64,000 bases of DNA from Ptychodera flava (GCF_041260155.1 NC_091948.1:5593501-5657500); one strand, 5' to 3'. Shown: positions 1 to 12,380, numbered from the stretch's first letter. The notes: generated from the letters alone by a model not told the origin. A program made the numbers and translations.

Positions 1-927
1 TTCGGTGACCGAGCAGATAAAAAAAGTACCACATGTCGGGTGTGTGACCACGTCTTCTTTGTGAAAATGAGGATTGAAAATAAGTGACAATGAACCTGAG
101 TCGCTACTTAAGGTCTAATATCCTATCAAAATTGGAGGGTATAGAACTTGTGGTTACTGAGTTATGCATATATATGTATAATCAAGGTCAAAGGTCATCG
201 AGGCCACGTGACATTCTGAAAAAAAAAATTGTATGCTAATTAATCCCTATATGCCAAAAATCAGACCTCTAGCTCTATTCGCTTGCCCAGAATTAGATAT
301 GTGCATAATTAATGAAGTAAAGCGTGTGTTGTCATAAGGTCTTTCATCCTACTAAATCTAAAGGACATAGCACTTATGGTTACTTATTTATTGACATAAA
401 CGTATATTTTAGGTAAAAGGTCATTGGGTCACATGACATTTGGTCAAAAAATTTCTATCTTATAGTTATCCCTATATACCAAAAATCAGAAATCCAGGTA
501 CAGTGTGTGGTGTCATAAGGTCTTCCATCATAACAAATATGAAGGGTGTACCACTTGTGGTTACTGAGTTATGGACAAATATGTTTATTTGAGGTAAAAG
601 GACACCGAAGTCACATGACATTTTGTCAAAAAAATTGTATTGCTAAGTTATTCCTATATACCAAAAATCAGACCTCTAGCTCTATTGGCTTGCTCAAAAT
701 TAGATATGCACATAATTAATGAGGTACAATATGTGGCGTCATAAGGTGTCCCATCATACCATATATGAAGGGTGTAGCACTTGTGGTTACTGAGTTATGG
801 ACAAATATGTAAATTACAGGTCAAAGGTTACGTGACATTATGTCAAAATATCTGATATATCTGCGTGAACGGAGGGACATGACCCAATCTATAAGGCCCC
901 TGGACTTCATCCATGGGGACTAAAAAC
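1..927. repeat. Tandem repeat, about 233-base unit, with a conserved tail
   Basis: Four related units follow one another, each with a 'CACTTGTGGTTACTGAGTTATG' like segment (split here: CACTTGTGG then TTACTGAG), 'GGTCAAAGGTCA', and 'CCTATATACCAAAAATCAGA'. The last motif begins near 245, 478 and 653, giving spacings of 233 and 175, so one unit has lost about 58 bases. The array ends at 844-927 with a tail (ATATCTGCGTGAACGG ... GGGGACTAAAA) that recurs at 3698-3791. No coding potential is seen. The left end is cut by the window. Confidence 0.75.
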
Positions 928-1142
928 TGTGTCACTGAATCCTTTTTGCAATATGAATACGATGAGAAACTAAATTTTTATTTTACTTGGCCTTATACAT
1001 GGGATTCTATGGACAGCTGACTTATACATGGTAGTCTATGGTGGTGTAAACTAAAAAGTCTTCTAACACGGCCAAATTTGATCGCATTGTGAAACAAATC
1101 AACGTGCATCTGTGTGGGGTAGGGTACTATCCTTGTGCAAAG

Positions 1143-3674
1143 TTTATTGCTGGCGCAAATAAACTTGGAACACCGAAGTCCCTATATACAAAGGAAAACC
1201 GCTGGGAATATCCCTGTATCGCCAAGTAATCAGCCAACAGCAGTATCGCTAGTGCATTGGATCATCTTACACTTTGTTTATCGAAAACACTGCGGGGTGC
1301 CCATGCTGTGTCTCATAGACAAAACGCCTTAGCAGAGGCCGTTCATTTTGCGTGAACGATGGTACAATAAAGAATTGACGTTTTGAGTAAAGTTACGTTG
1401 GTAAATTTCAATGACCAGGGAACCTACATCTGATTTTAGTCATATTGGCCCGAAACCAACTCGCCCGTTGTTTGAGATTACACGTTCGTTCGTACCGCGT
1501 TCCTTGTGTTAAAATTCACATCCCCCCCTGTCGATTTAGTCTGTAAATATTAATTATGGATGTTATAATCGAGACTGTCTATGATTTTATCAGTTGGAAC
1601 AAAAATATTTCGATAGATTGACTAACACAACCAAAATTTTAAGCATTTTTCTTCAACTTTAAAAATAAGTCATCGCCTGGACATCGCCGTTTTCGTTGAA
1701 AATGCTCCATTTGGCATTAGTCGAATATGAACGCTCAGGTTTAACTTGGCCGTGTACTGCCTGAGAGATGGCTACTTCTTTAGCTATTTTTTTCAGTTTT
1801 GGTAAAGATATCGCCAACTATTCCTTTCAGTGCACAGTGCAAGTCTGTTTACGTTTGCAGGAAAAATGTATCGTTGGCTCGCCCAACAAATTGAATTCGG
1901 GCGAGTTGGTATCGGGAATCTGGGTGGTTTGAAAAGGTACCCGTTTTGAAGCAAAATGTAGGTTATCAACATCATTGATGATATGCCTTTTTTCTCACCG
2001 TGTTGTCTCATTTCTCTGTAATTTTTTGGTGATAGCGATTTGAAAATAGTAATTTCTTGTCCGCTGATCATGGCGATTTGATGTAGCTCTCAGAATTCGA
2101 AGTACGAAACGTCGACGTCACTGGCTAGGCTGCGGGCCATGCCGCGGGAGATCAGAAAATACATTTTCAAACTCTGGGTCAAACTAAGTTTACGTTCTCG
2201 ATCGGATAACGTTGAGGTCAAAAAACAAACTTTGCCATAGCGATTAAAATCTGCAGCATTTCAGCGTTCTTTGCAATTGATGATATGATTGAAACATTTT
2301 TATTTAGCCTGTCCTTTTCATCGTACGTTTCTTGAGAATAGTATGTACCCACTTCAATCGGATACCCCTATGGATAATGATATCATCTGTATGACGCACG
2401 CAAATAAATGTGATTGAACGATGACTTTCTTGTGTCATGTCAAGGCCGAGACTCGGACACGGCCTGGTCTACGTCGCCTTTGCCTCTGAGGAGAGGTTTT
2501 CAGAAACAAAGCCGAGAAAAGGTCTAGCTTTATCTACGGTTTACTTTATTCTTCAAAATCACGAAAGCCGTCGATGGCGACCGTAGAGGTTATGGCCGAC
2601 AGTTGGATGCTTGTAACAGAGATTCCCCGCCACGCCACGCCGTGCGCCAGCAGCAACAAGTCTGACCATCCACGCTCGCGCTTTATTTCAACTTGATAAT
2701 CAGCTGATACACTGAAATTCTCCGAAAACCGTAACCTTGCCAGTATTAGTTCTCACAGACTTTCGCTACGACATGTCGGATAAAAAACCGTCAAAGCCAG
2801 GAAGTTTTACCAAGCAACTCACATCGGTGCATGGCCGATAACGTACCGGTAACTTACCGGTACCATTGGTTATTTTCACAACCGTCTATTCCTCACTTAG
2901 AATACGCATCTACTTTACACCGGTCGACAAACCATAGATCCTCGAGAAACGAGGGTCTATGGACAAACCGGTTTCTTCGAAACGAAATTAGAAATTTCGC
3001 TTGAATTTCTTTCAAGGAAACACTGTCGCTTTGAATGGAAATTGTCGAAGTACATGCTCGAGACATCGCTCGATGGGCGTGTTAAAAACGTGAATAGGCC
3101 TAAAGGTCCATGTACAACATATAAGAAAGAGACGCACATTTTAAACCTCAACGTAAGTTGATCACTTTATAAAAATGAAAGTTAAAAATACAGATTTAAC
3201 CACAATGCCGGGCGTAATTTACAATTTTTGTGAGATAGTGGAAATGACGGCATTTATGATGACACGCCTGCACAACGAAACGAAGCCAAACGATAGCGAG
3301 CTCCATGACAACACCTACCGTTTTCTCACCTGCACTCTTTCTTCATTTTGAGGGAAAGTCTGTCAAAACGGTTGCTTCAACAGGTTCCCTGCTCATCGAA
3401 ATTTACCCAAGTAACTTTACTCAAAACGTCAATCCTTTCTTGTATCATCGTTCACGCAAATTGAACGGCCTCTGCTATGGTTTTTTGTCTATGAGACACA
3501 GTATGGGCACCCCGCAGTGATTTTGATAAACAAACTGTAAGATGATCTAACTCACTACAGTGTCACTAGCGATACCGCTTTGGCTAATCACTTGGCGATA
3601 TAGGGATATCGCCAGCGGTTTTCCTATGTATATAGGGACTTCGGTGTTCCAAGTTTATTTGCGCCAGCAATAAA
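1143..3674. mobile_element. Inverted-repeat element with arms of about 290 bases
   Basis: The stretch 1143-1424 is repeated in reverse complement at 3380-3674, starting from TTTATTGCTGGCGC outside and ending near GGTTCCC inside. The arms are diverged by small indels and substitutions, so the element is not recent. The 1.95 kb core has no convincing reading frame or recognised transposase; it contains a short hairpin at 2932-2962 (CCATAGATCCTCG facing CGAGGGTCTATGG). It is flanked by direct copies of an 85-base repeat (844-927 and 3698-3791). Most likely a non-autonomous DNA transposon with long terminal inverted repeats; superfamily not determined. Confidence 0.7.
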
Positions 3675-3697
3675 AGAAATTGACCAGGGCATGTTTG

Positions 3698-3791
3698 AGA
3701 TATCTGCGTGAACGGACGGACGGACGGACGCACACACGCACGGACATGACCAAACCTATAAGTCCCCCCGGACGGTGTCCGTGGGGACTAA
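3698..3791 (+). repeat. Copy of the GGACGG-rich repeat tail
   Basis: Begins ATATCTGCGTGAACGGACGG, has a short GGAC array and CACACACG, then GACATGACCAAACCTATAAG and ends GTGTCCGTGGGGACTAAAAA. The same tail closes the tandem array at 844-927 in the same orientation, so the inverted-repeat element between them may have landed in, or brought along, this repeat. Confidence 0.7.
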
Positions 3792-3919
3792 AAATATCAG
3801 ATAAACTTCACAGGTTGTGCTGCGATTAATCTGAGAATGATGCATGTAAAACCTTGCAAGGGAACAATTTCCAGGTTCAAGACACTGACTTTAAAGCTGT
3901 TGAAAGCCAAGCTATTTAC

Positions 3920-4046
3920 CTTTCAGCTGTCTCAGAGCCTCCGTGTTTGTAACATCGACTTTCGAGTTCAGGAGTTGCTTTTGTTTGAGCTCCACTTCAC
4001 CCTCCAGCCTGGTGAATTTTTCAATTCCCTCCGTGACTCTATGGGG
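3920..4046 (-). CDS. RPRD2-like: RPRD2-like exon 5 (start of coiled coil)
   Basis: Acceptor TCCTCACAG, donor GTAAATAG. Encodes 42 codons with [21 protein letters not shown], resembling the RPRD2 stretch 'IELKEKQLSTMRVDV'. It leaves one base for the next exon, which is not in the window. Confidence 0.87.
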
Positions 4047-7000
4047 CTGTGAGGATTGGATCATGATCAAAGAGTCAGACGAGGGGGTCACATGATACAT
4101 ACATTTGCACAAGCTTTATAAGCTTTGGCTGTGAAAATGATCCTAAAGAATTAACATTCCTATGACAAGTTTGGTGCCTTTCTTCTTTGTGGGTGGTGCC
4201 TTTCTTCTTTGTGAGAAATGCTAAAATCATGAAAAATTCCCACTTATGCTTCTTATGTTTCTTATCTGTGTGGACATACTCATATTTAACATCACTTTTC
4301 TGAACCTTAAGTGAGCAACTGAATACGGTATTCTTTATGAAATTCACAAAATTAGACCCAGGCATTAAGAATAAATCAGAAAACTAAATCTACACGTTTT
4401 GTTGTAACATTTACTTTATTCAACATTTGATGGCTTATCAAGAAGTTGTGCAAATCCTACTTACCTTAAACTCAGCCAGGAATTTTGTGCTTGCCTTGAT
4501 CCTGACCTTTGAACTCACTGCCAAGACAACAAGAAAGACCAATTATCAAGTTTTTGTCAGGCATCATGCAGATATGCTGAAGTTGATGAAATTTAGTAGT
4601 CTTTACCGGTAACCCTTTGAGTGATGTAATTTTTCCCACTAAAATTTTTTGTGCAACAGTTTTCCAATATTTCTGAATTTTTCTGCAGTATTTTTTTGAT
4701 AATTTTGAATCAATGGATACAACTTTTCATTGGCTACAGTTTTTGATCAAATTTTTTGGGAAAATCTGAAAAAGTTTTTGTCTGGAAATGAAAAATTTGT
4801 CAGCATTATATTTTATAAAGGGGATAAAACATTGACTTTGGCTATCAAACGATTAGTAGCCAACCATGTCCATTTATACACATCATGTTTAGGTGGATTT
4901 TCAGGAGACTCAAACTACCATGCTGAGCACGAGTACATGTGTTACTCTCAAATTTATAAGGCATGCACAGTCAGTGGAAATAGGTTACAGCTCAATATTA
5001 CTTTTCACACAAGCTTGGCCGGATGGCAGATGGCAAGCCTTGCAGGAAAATGGTGACAATTTCATGCTCAGATTACAGATCTATTCTGCGTCCCAAATAA
5101 CTGTACCCTTTTAGCATCATCTCTACCCAGCCATTCTATGAGGTTATTACGAAATACAGCAAAGGATGCACGAGGACATTGGCGCCGCGCATCGCCCTCC
5201 GCTTCACGTCGGGCGATACGCTGCGCCAATGTCCTCGTGCATCCTTTGTGGTATTTTCATAATAACCTTTTATTATACATCTTGCATTCGTGACCGGGGC
5301 ATCAAATTGTCAGAGTAATGACCGCTTTCGTTCAATGTCGACAATTTTTCTTCCGATTTATCGCGCCAGTTTGGAACGCTATCTCGGATGCGCTTCTGCA
5401 AGTTCTGTGTGTGCACCACACACGTACAGAGAGCGCGAGACATGTTCTGGCATTGGTCCAATGGGTCCCTTGAAACCGTTCACCACTGAACGCGCAGATA
5501 CAGCCGCAGGGGATGGGCCGCCTTGAAACCGCACGTGTTACGGAACGGGTGTTCCGTACGGCTTTTTTAGCGCACGCAAAATTCTATTGTTCTCAATGCT
5601 GGATGTATAATAATGTAAGTTATTCAGTGTTATTAGCTCAATGTTAATTATCCTTATTCCCTCTTCGTTCAGTTTGATAATACTTACCAACATCAGCTTT
5701 GATCTTCTCTATAAACTCACTCTCAAAAACGCCTCGTTCTTCCCAGATATTGAAAATCCGCAGTATGTTTGGTCTGATTGATGGCTCTCTGTTAAATAAC
5801 GTACAGATCTCAGTGAGGTATAAAACAAAAATCAATTTAAGAGAGAGAGACGAAATTAAAAAATCCTCTCTTCACCACAGTGTTTGACAGATATGTCTCT
5901 CTTTCCCAAAGATAAAGATATCATCAGACTTAAATTTAAAAATTTCCATTTTTTTCAATAAGGATAAAACTTCCTTGCAGAGTATTGTAAAATTCGAACG
6001 ATTCATCTTTGGATATACAACTATTCAAACACATGATAGACTACAGGGAGACGTTATCGAATAAAAAAGATTTGCATCAAACTTTCATCACCAGTAGTGT
6101 TAATAATCTTTTTTAACAAATTACTGTGTACAATTAACTGATCTTTGTTTTCTGCTCTTGACATCTCTAAGTGTATTATGAAATCAAGTTCACAACAACT
6201 TCCAATATGTAATATAATGTATTTGACTTTTCAAGAGTAACATTAGTTCTCAGAATATTGGTGGGCCCTAATGTTTCACTATATCAACTCAAATGGTAGT
6301 TTGGTTGGTGGTTTGAAAAGTAGAGTTTGAAAATTTTGAGGCTACTTTTCACTAGCTTTCAACTCGTGAACTGTAACAGAAAGATGAAGATGAAGATCAC
6401 TGAATCCACCTACTACAGAGTGAAATTCAGGTTTAACATACCTGTTGCAAATGGTATCATTGTTTGCAAATTTTGGAAATGCGTATCAGATATACAACCA
6501 AATGCTACAATGGGTTAAACCGGGAATTTGAATGGGGCACGGTGTGCACAAGTGCGCAAGTGTGTATTTCTATGCGCGCTTGTATACTTAGGTTTTGTTT
6601 GTACTGCCATCACGTGATCTTTTGGGCGTACTGAGTCTGGAGAAAATCGTGCATCTTTTTTATTCAGGAACAGAACCATTGTACCAGAAAAAATTTAATT
6701 TGTCATCTCACCTTGCTAATGTCGCAGCTTCCTCCATGACTGTGGCAAAGGAATCTATGAAGACACTGGCACCTTTCCTTTTACTGTGCTGTACAACGTC
6801 ATTACACAGATAAAACAGATTCAGTCGTTGTGTGGCCTTTGCTGCATGAGAGATAAAAAAAACACTATCATTTGTTGAAAAGGACATTATGTGTCAATTT
6901 TTACAACTATTTTCATTATTTTGTTCTTCAAAGCACGTATATTTTCTTATTCTTCTTTCAAAGGTATGTTAAAGTACTAGCTTTGTCGGCATAACATATT

Positions 7001-8736
7001 GGTATAGTGTGCAATGTTATAATTGACAAATGCTTTCTTGTCTGGACAAATCAACAGTAACATTGGACGACATAACAGACATTCTGGCTGTCTTGACAAA
7101 TTGAATACTAGGCACTGAGTCATGATTTAGGGAGTAAAATAACTTGATAAGACGATGTATCTAACAAACAAAACAAAAATACTGGAAAATACATGAACAT
7201 CTAAAGTTACGGCTGATAGAGCTTTAAACCCTAACTATAAATTGGATAATTGTGGAAATTTGGCCTTTTTCACCATAATACTGTGTGATGGATATAAGAA
7301 GGATATCCCAATTACTATGTTAGGCTAAATTGATGAACAACTGATGCTAAAAAGTTCTGGTCGAGACAAAAGATTTTTACATATATCTCTGCTGGAATAG
7401 GGTTGACACAAAGATATTTCAAGAAATTTCTAAAGAAAGAGTTCTCAAATGTAATAAATCTGAGGGTGTACTCCAAGTAACCATTGACTTGAGGGCTTCC
7501 CTATTATTCAAAGGCCTGTGTAACAGCCTTTTTATTGCAGTTTTTCACATATTGTCATTGCAGGGCCACTTACAATAAACTTTTTTTTGGTCTCTCACCA
7601 TAAAATCCACACGCAACAAAACCAGCTTTGCCTAACTTCCCCTCCAAAGATGAATACTGGCACTGGAATTGTATGATAAAATTTGCATATCTAATCACTA
7701 GACATGAGACTCAAAGAAGCACTGTATTACATAACCACGTTGCATTTACAGGATATTTTGAAAGCATAAAAATTTGCAATATTGTTCCATCCATCTTTCT
7801 GACTGTTATTGGTTTGCCTAATTTTACTGGTACACCTCACTCTCTTGTCCACAACTTTGAATTCCTTGTGTACAGTCCCGAACTGGGTTGTAGTAACTTG
7901 TAAACTGCAGACACAGGACTGTGCTACAGATGATAAAAGTGTGCTTGGCCTTTACTTTCATTTGTTACCTTTTCGTCTGTTATAATTCACCATGTGAAGG
8001 TAAAGGGAAAGCAAACCTCTAAATCTGATTTCAATTAGCATTTACTGGCTTTACAGTAACATCCCAAGGGAGATGAACACTTGACAGTGTCTGTGTTGAA
8101 AAGTCGACCTCTTGAGATTAAGGGTGATTCTGCAAATACTATGACTTGGAAAGAATATCCAATTCAGAGGTTGATAGTTACCCAAGTGTCGCTACAAATC
8201 CTCAAACCCTTGCAATTGTTTAGCAGCATCGAACACAAAACAAAAAGGAAAAGTCTTGAAACTATAACAATTACTTCTTATGTATTATACATTTCAATTC
8301 CAAAATTGTACTTTGACATGAAACTACCCACTGAGAAAATCTACAATGTTTGATTCTGAAACACGGATTAAATAACACTGATCGATATTTATATACTCAT
8401 GCATCAGCATGGATTCCCAAATGAGGGTAAGACACCCGGTTCGCATCGTTTACAACGACAATATCACGCTCCCGACAATGCCATGCCAAACAGTTTGACA
8501 TCGAAACTCAAACTTCACCAATGACCTAGGCTGGGCGAACGCGGCTGCACACATTTAGAAAGCAATCACGGCTATTAAGACTTACATTTCTTCAAGACTT
8601 TCATCCATAAGTTGACAATCTTTTTATGGTGAGCTTTGTGATGCACACACCACAACGATAGCGTCTGAATACTGTCTTGAGTGTTGTTTACACTTTGCAG
8701 TTTTCGTTCAAAACTGTGTTCATTCAGTGACGCCAT
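3920..8736 (-). CDS. RPRD2-like: RPRD2-like RNA polymerase II CTD-interacting protein, first five exons
   Basis: Coding segments on the minus strand are 8736-8586, 6841-6712, 5788-5688, 4517-4465 and 4046-3920; phases join without a break to 187 codons. Residues 1-130 or so form a CID (CTD-interaction domain): N-terminal helix with [20 protein letters not shown], then [19 protein letters not shown], then the closing helix [19 protein letters not shown]. These match the RPRD family, which bind the phosphorylated CTD repeats of RNA polymerase II in the nucleus and act as scaffolds for CTD phosphatases (family knowledge). The following segment ([15 protein letters not shown], then [21 protein letters not shown]) aligns with the RPRD2 region after the CID that begins its coiled coil, which separates RPRD2 from RPRD1A/B. 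No further exon is visible between 3920 and the left edge, where repeats fill the space, so the 3' part lies outside the window. Confidence 0.9.
4465..4517 (-). CDS. RPRD2-like: RPRD2-like exon 4 (linker after CID)
   Basis: Only 53 bases: acceptor TTGGCAG, donor GTAAGTAGG. Encodes 17 full codons ([15 protein letters not shown]), aligned with the RPRD2 segment that joins CID to coiled coil. Phase fits both neighbours, which supports so short an exon. Confidence 0.85.
4518..5687. other. RPRD2-like intron sequence with one end of a small transposon
   Basis: AT-rich non-coding DNA. At 4610 it has TAACCCTTTGAG, the same end as the element at 16574-16818, but no matching right end was found. The perfect-stem hairpin element at 5141-5268 also lies here. 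Confidence 0.5.
5141..5268. mobile_element. 128-base hairpin element (MITE-like)
   Basis: AGGTTATTACGAAATACAGC at the left faces a nearly perfect reverse complement ending in AATAACCT. The stem continues through AGGATGCACGAGGACATTGG to a GC-rich loop that itself contains GGGCGATACGC facing GCGCATCGCCC. The GC-rich core stands out from the AT-rich intron. It is a fold-back element; family not recognised. Confidence 0.75.
5688..5788 (-). CDS. RPRD2-like: RPRD2-like exon 3 (end of CID)
   Basis: Acceptor TTTAACAG, donor GTAAGT. Encodes 33 full codons, including [19 protein letters not shown], the last CID helix with the RPRD-typical IWEER/VF motif. Confidence 0.92.
5789..6711. other. RPRD2-like intron between exons 2 and 3
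   Basis: AT-rich, no repeat structure, open frame or RNA gene recognised. Confidence 0.5.
6712..6841 (-). CDS. RPRD2-like: RPRD2-like exon 2 (CID core helices)
   Basis: Flanked by acceptor ATGCAG and donor GTGAGA. Encodes 42 full codons containing [18 protein letters not shown], the most conserved block of CID proteins, whose Asn-Asp pair lies in the CTD peptide groove. Enters with two bases and leaves with two, matching its neighbours. Confidence 0.92.
6842..8585. other. RPRD2-like intron 1
   Basis: 1.7 kb of AT-rich sequence after the first coding exon. No domain-like reading frame, repeat or RNA gene recognised on either strand. Confidence 0.5.
8586..8736 (-). CDS. RPRD2-like: RPRD2-like exon 1 (start codon, CID helices 1-2)
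   Basis: Starts at ATG 8736-8734 in a good context (A at -3, G at +4) and encodes 50 residues beginning [16 protein letters not shown]. It ends AAG AAA T followed by the perfect donor GTAAGT at 8585. The pattern 'SIQ.LS.WC..HK.HH..IV..WMK' is the RPRD-type CID amino end. No in-frame upstream ATG was needed. Confidence 0.92.
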
Positions 8737-8739
8737 CTT
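8731..8739 (-). promoter_or_regulatory. YY1-like motif overlapping the RPRD2-like start codon
   Basis: On the minus strand the start codon lies in AAGATGGCG, the core of the YY1 consensus. In many animals this motif sits just downstream of TATA-less promoters with the ATG inside it. Seen directly as sequence; function is inferred. Confidence 0.4.
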
Positions 8740-9919
8740 GGAAAAGCCCCCTCACTGGTGACCAGGTCACGGTGTGCACGATATTTGAGCACTTTGTCAC
8801 GCAAACAGTAAAATAATAATTGCAATGGACTTGATGTATCACAAGCGGTCACCAAGTTTGAGTTTTGATTCCATTTAGAGTCGACGTCTTCATAAACTTA
8901 ATGTTGTCGCCACGACTGCCCGATCACATTGACGAAGACCGCCATGTTGTTGAACGAGATATACGCATGCTCAAACAAGACATGCTTAAAGTGGGTCGTC
9001 GCGAGAGGGCTCGGGTTAGCGGCTGGAAGGATCTCCGCGCGCGTCGAGCCGGCATCAAATTTGATATTTGATTGCTCTTCGAGAGAGACTATTAAGAAGC
9101 TGATGGACATGAATTTAAACACGGTTCACTAATTTTCTAAATATGGTTGTGCTGAAAACAAACTTTATTACAGCAACGACTTTAATTAACGGTTCATGAA
9201 GGCGACAAGGCTTCAAATCTATTTTATCCATATCATTGTGTAAATGTTTATAACTTTCTGATAGGCCTAATTACTTTTAATAGCACCAAAATCTTTTTTG
9301 ACTTTTTTATCCTTTCATTGCGTTTCAGGTTGAATGTTTGGGGATTTTCATTGTAATGAGCATAGGAAAATATTTATATTTTTTATTATATTTTATGGTG
9401 TTTTTGTTTTTTTTTTGGGGGGGGGGGTGCACGTACATTGACCTTTAGCTTTTATCCATAACAGTAACAATATTAGGGCTAGGACATTGTAAGTGTATTT
9501 GCAATACCACGATGGACGTAGTTTATTCGTGAAAAAGTTGAGAAACTTTTCAGCAAAGCATAAGGAAACACATCTCGTCTCCTGCCGTGACTTCCACATT
9601 CGTACAAATACAGTAGTAATTTTTTTACTTTTTGTTCTTTCACTATGTGAAAGAGAAAAAAAGTAAGTTCGTAAATACAGTTTTATGTTTATGTATTTTT
9701 GTTTGTTTTTACGGGTTTCCTTATTCAATCCGAGGACCGTGTTGAGAGACTATCGTATGCCGACAAGCCTTTCCTTCTCAGAATTCAGTAGGATTGAGGG
9801 CGCCCTCGGCGACAATTCATTTAGTCTTCTTTTATCGAGCTGGTGCATGGATACAAATCAACGTCACTTGTGAATAGATATACTGCGATAAACCCATGTA
9901 ATCCACTTTTTCTTGTTTA
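8740..9919. other. Upstream region of the RPRD2-like gene, no gene seen
   Basis: Contains a moderately GC-rich stretch at 8880-9080 (GCGCGCGTCGAGCC), possibly part of the promoter, then AT-rich DNA with a poly-T/poly-G tract at 9402-9428. Small open frames on both strands overlap each other and resemble no known protein. Confidence 0.45.
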
Positions 9920-10093
9920 ACTGGTCAGTTTCTTCGGCCTGGGGCGGGCCGGTAGATTATTTTTTGCCGACGTCAAGAAGTGGCTGACCCACCCCTATTC
10001 CAAATTTTGAAAACAGGGTGACCCCCTATCCCAAATTTCGAAAACAGGGTGACACCCCCCCCCCACGCGACAACTGTGAAACAAAAGGTGGAC

Positions 10094-10096
<3 letters not shown>

Positions 10097-10155
<59 letters not shown>
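10097..10155. repeat. (TA)n microsatellite
   Basis: About 58 bases of uninterrupted alternating T and A inside element A. Confidence 0.95.
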
Positions 10156-10160
<5 letters not shown>

Positions 10161-10854
10161 TTTACATACATTTATATTTTAACAGTCATTCTGTGTTTTA
10201 ATGAAATTGTTGACATGTCAGTTGTAAGATAGGAATTTCAAAGTGTCAATCTTGAAGTTTGAATACAGTACATTTTGAATGAGTTGTGAATGTATTTCAC
10301 ATTTTCTATGCTTAACCAGATGTCCTGAACAGAAATGGATGTCAATCATTAATATCAAAGAGGAAAAAGCAGTAAATCAAAAATTTTGATGGGTGTTAAG
10401 ACTTGCCAGCCATCCAATTAAATCTCCTGAGGAGCCATAGAGAGGCATTTTAGCCAAATCTGATGTGTGCAGTGTCTGAGATGACCTTTTCTTGTAACAT
10501 TGAAACAATAAAAGCACAGCTAATAATGACAAAAACTGCCTTTTTAACTGTTATTTTGGTCATAAAAAAGCATCATTCTACAGAAAACCTGAGACACAAA
10601 GGAAAACAGATCACATTGCATCAATGACAACGAAAGATATCTTGTCATTTTTCTATCTCTAAAATAAGTCACTTTATCCAATATATATTGTGAAATATTT
10701 GTGCATGTTGCTTTCTCATACTGAATTCTCATACAGAGAACAGAAAAGTATCAGGAATTTGTCATGCTTTTCATATGAAATGCAGATTTCATAACGGTAC
10801 ACTTTCACTTAGCAAACATCAAGATATCTCTGGCATATATCTCTGATTTATTAA

Positions 10855-11110
10855 AGTATGGCGCCCAAAGGGCGCGGAGAAAAATATGAAACATCCTGAT
10901 ACCTCTGATATATATTTCTTGTATATTAAAGTCATGCACAGGAAGGGCGTGCTGAAAAATGTCTGATATATTTAAGTAATGTGCTCGAAGAGCACGCTGA
11001 AAAATATTGAACATACAGATCTCTTATATATGTATGCCTGATATTGGGCGTGCTGAAAATATGTATGATTATTAAAGTTACGCGCCCGAAGGGCGCGCTG
11101 AAAAATGCAA
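10855..11110. repeat. Spaced palindromic subrepeats in element A
   Basis: Five units at 40-80 base spacing each carry a palindrome (GGCGCCCAAAGGGCGCG, GTGCTCGAAGAGCACGC, GCGCCCGAAGGGCGCGC and shorter versions) followed by a TGAAAAAT-like tail. The second and third keep base pairing while the sequence changes (GCTC with GAGC instead of GCCC with GGGC). Confidence 0.7.
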
Positions 11111-12311
11111 CTGAATGATGAAATTTGTGGCTGACACGATGCATTTTAGGCAATGATGAGCCTGTGTCGAAATTCACAAACACACTGACCCCCCTATTGG
11201 GCATTTCAAAAACATGGTGACCCCCCCCCCCCCCCCCCCCCCATCACCAAGTCAAAAACAGGGTGAACCCCCCATGAATCCACCGGCCCCCCCAGGCCGA
11301 AGAAACTGACCAGTCCCTTACGGGGGACGCAACAACAAGCGTTTGTGACATGTGTGCACATCTTTGTGTCATGTCGAATATTTCCAAAAAATTTTTAATA
11401 ATTATGTCAAACAATTTGCTCTCTGTAAAATCCCCACAGCAGAAATGTACCTCTTTCAGTGTCAATACTGAAAATCACGTTACTTTATTCTCTGTTCACA
11501 TACCTTTTTCTAGGACGTGTAAAGAGATCTTTATAGCAATCACTTGAAGGAATTTTGATTGTTTGCATTTGGTGTTGAAAATCTGCAATGTATCAGCATA
11601 AATGTTATCACATATGCGCTACAATTCATCATTATCCTAAACAAATGAAAAAAAAAGATTTATACACCATGAAAAGGCTTTCCACACACTTCATAAACAC
11701 ATTATTGACACAAGACAGACATGTTTTTCTCTCCTAAAATGCACTAATTTTTATTTTAGTACTACTGAACATGTCAATGGAAATTGCTGAGATAATTACT
11801 ATCAGAAATCCTGGGTAAAAGATTGCACAAACCCAAAAAGGGAGCATACTTGAACATCCTTTTGCATTATCTCATCAAAAATTTTATCAACCTCTTTGGT
11901 TTAGTCTCCAGTAAAATGTACATCATCCAAAATTTGAAAATTCTATGTGATCATATACTTGTATGCATGACACTATATTCAAAAGAATATACATTTCAAC
12001 ACTTTGGTATATAAAATTTAATTGCCATCCAAAACATTTTACAAGGTGAACTTTGAAAAATTCTAAAAAAACTGTTTTACCTTGTTGCCAGAACTCTGAT
12101 ATATGGCAGGGACTTCTTTCCCTGTAAATGATTAGCAGTCATAGACTGAAAAAAACTGAGTTTACATTTGGAAAGAACATGTGATAAAAACTCTACACAG
12201 AGAAACACATTATTTTGCATACTGAGTAAGATTGACCTTTACTTTTGCCGACAAATGTAAATACAGCCACACATTCAGATGTACAGTGAGAAAGAGGAAA
12301 GACTATACGGA

Positions 12312-12380
12312 GAGAGAGAGAGAGAGAGAAGAGAGAGGAGAGAGAGAGAGAGAGAGCAGGCCACACACACACACACACAG
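12312..12380. repeat. (GA)n followed by (CA)n microsatellite
   Basis: About 45 bases of GA repeats with a few slips, then CACACACACACACACACA. Shadow frames across it encode only RE/SL dipeptides and are not genes. Confidence 0.95.

Larger units (their letters stand above)
9920..11317. mobile_element. G-run inverted-repeat element A (Harbinger-like, non-autonomous)
   Basis: Left end ACTGGTCAGTTTCTTCGGCC, right end its reverse complement followed by CCC, with TTA directly outside on each side (9917-9919 and 11318-11320). The left copy appears to have lost the terminal GGG. Just inside both ends lie repeated units of the type GAAAACAGGGTGACCCCC, with C runs up to 24 bases (11219-11242). The core has a TA microsatellite (10097-10155) and five spaced palindromes of the type GCGCCCGAAGGGCGCGC, each followed by TGAAAAAT (10855-11110). 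No transposase frame. TTA duplication plus GGG/CCC ends fits PIF/Harbinger; that assignment is inference. Confidence 0.75.

Noticed and set aside
8898..9132. Divergent small gene opposite the RPRD2-like promoter
   Set aside because: Three overlapping frames in GC-rich promoter-like DNA, none with homology.
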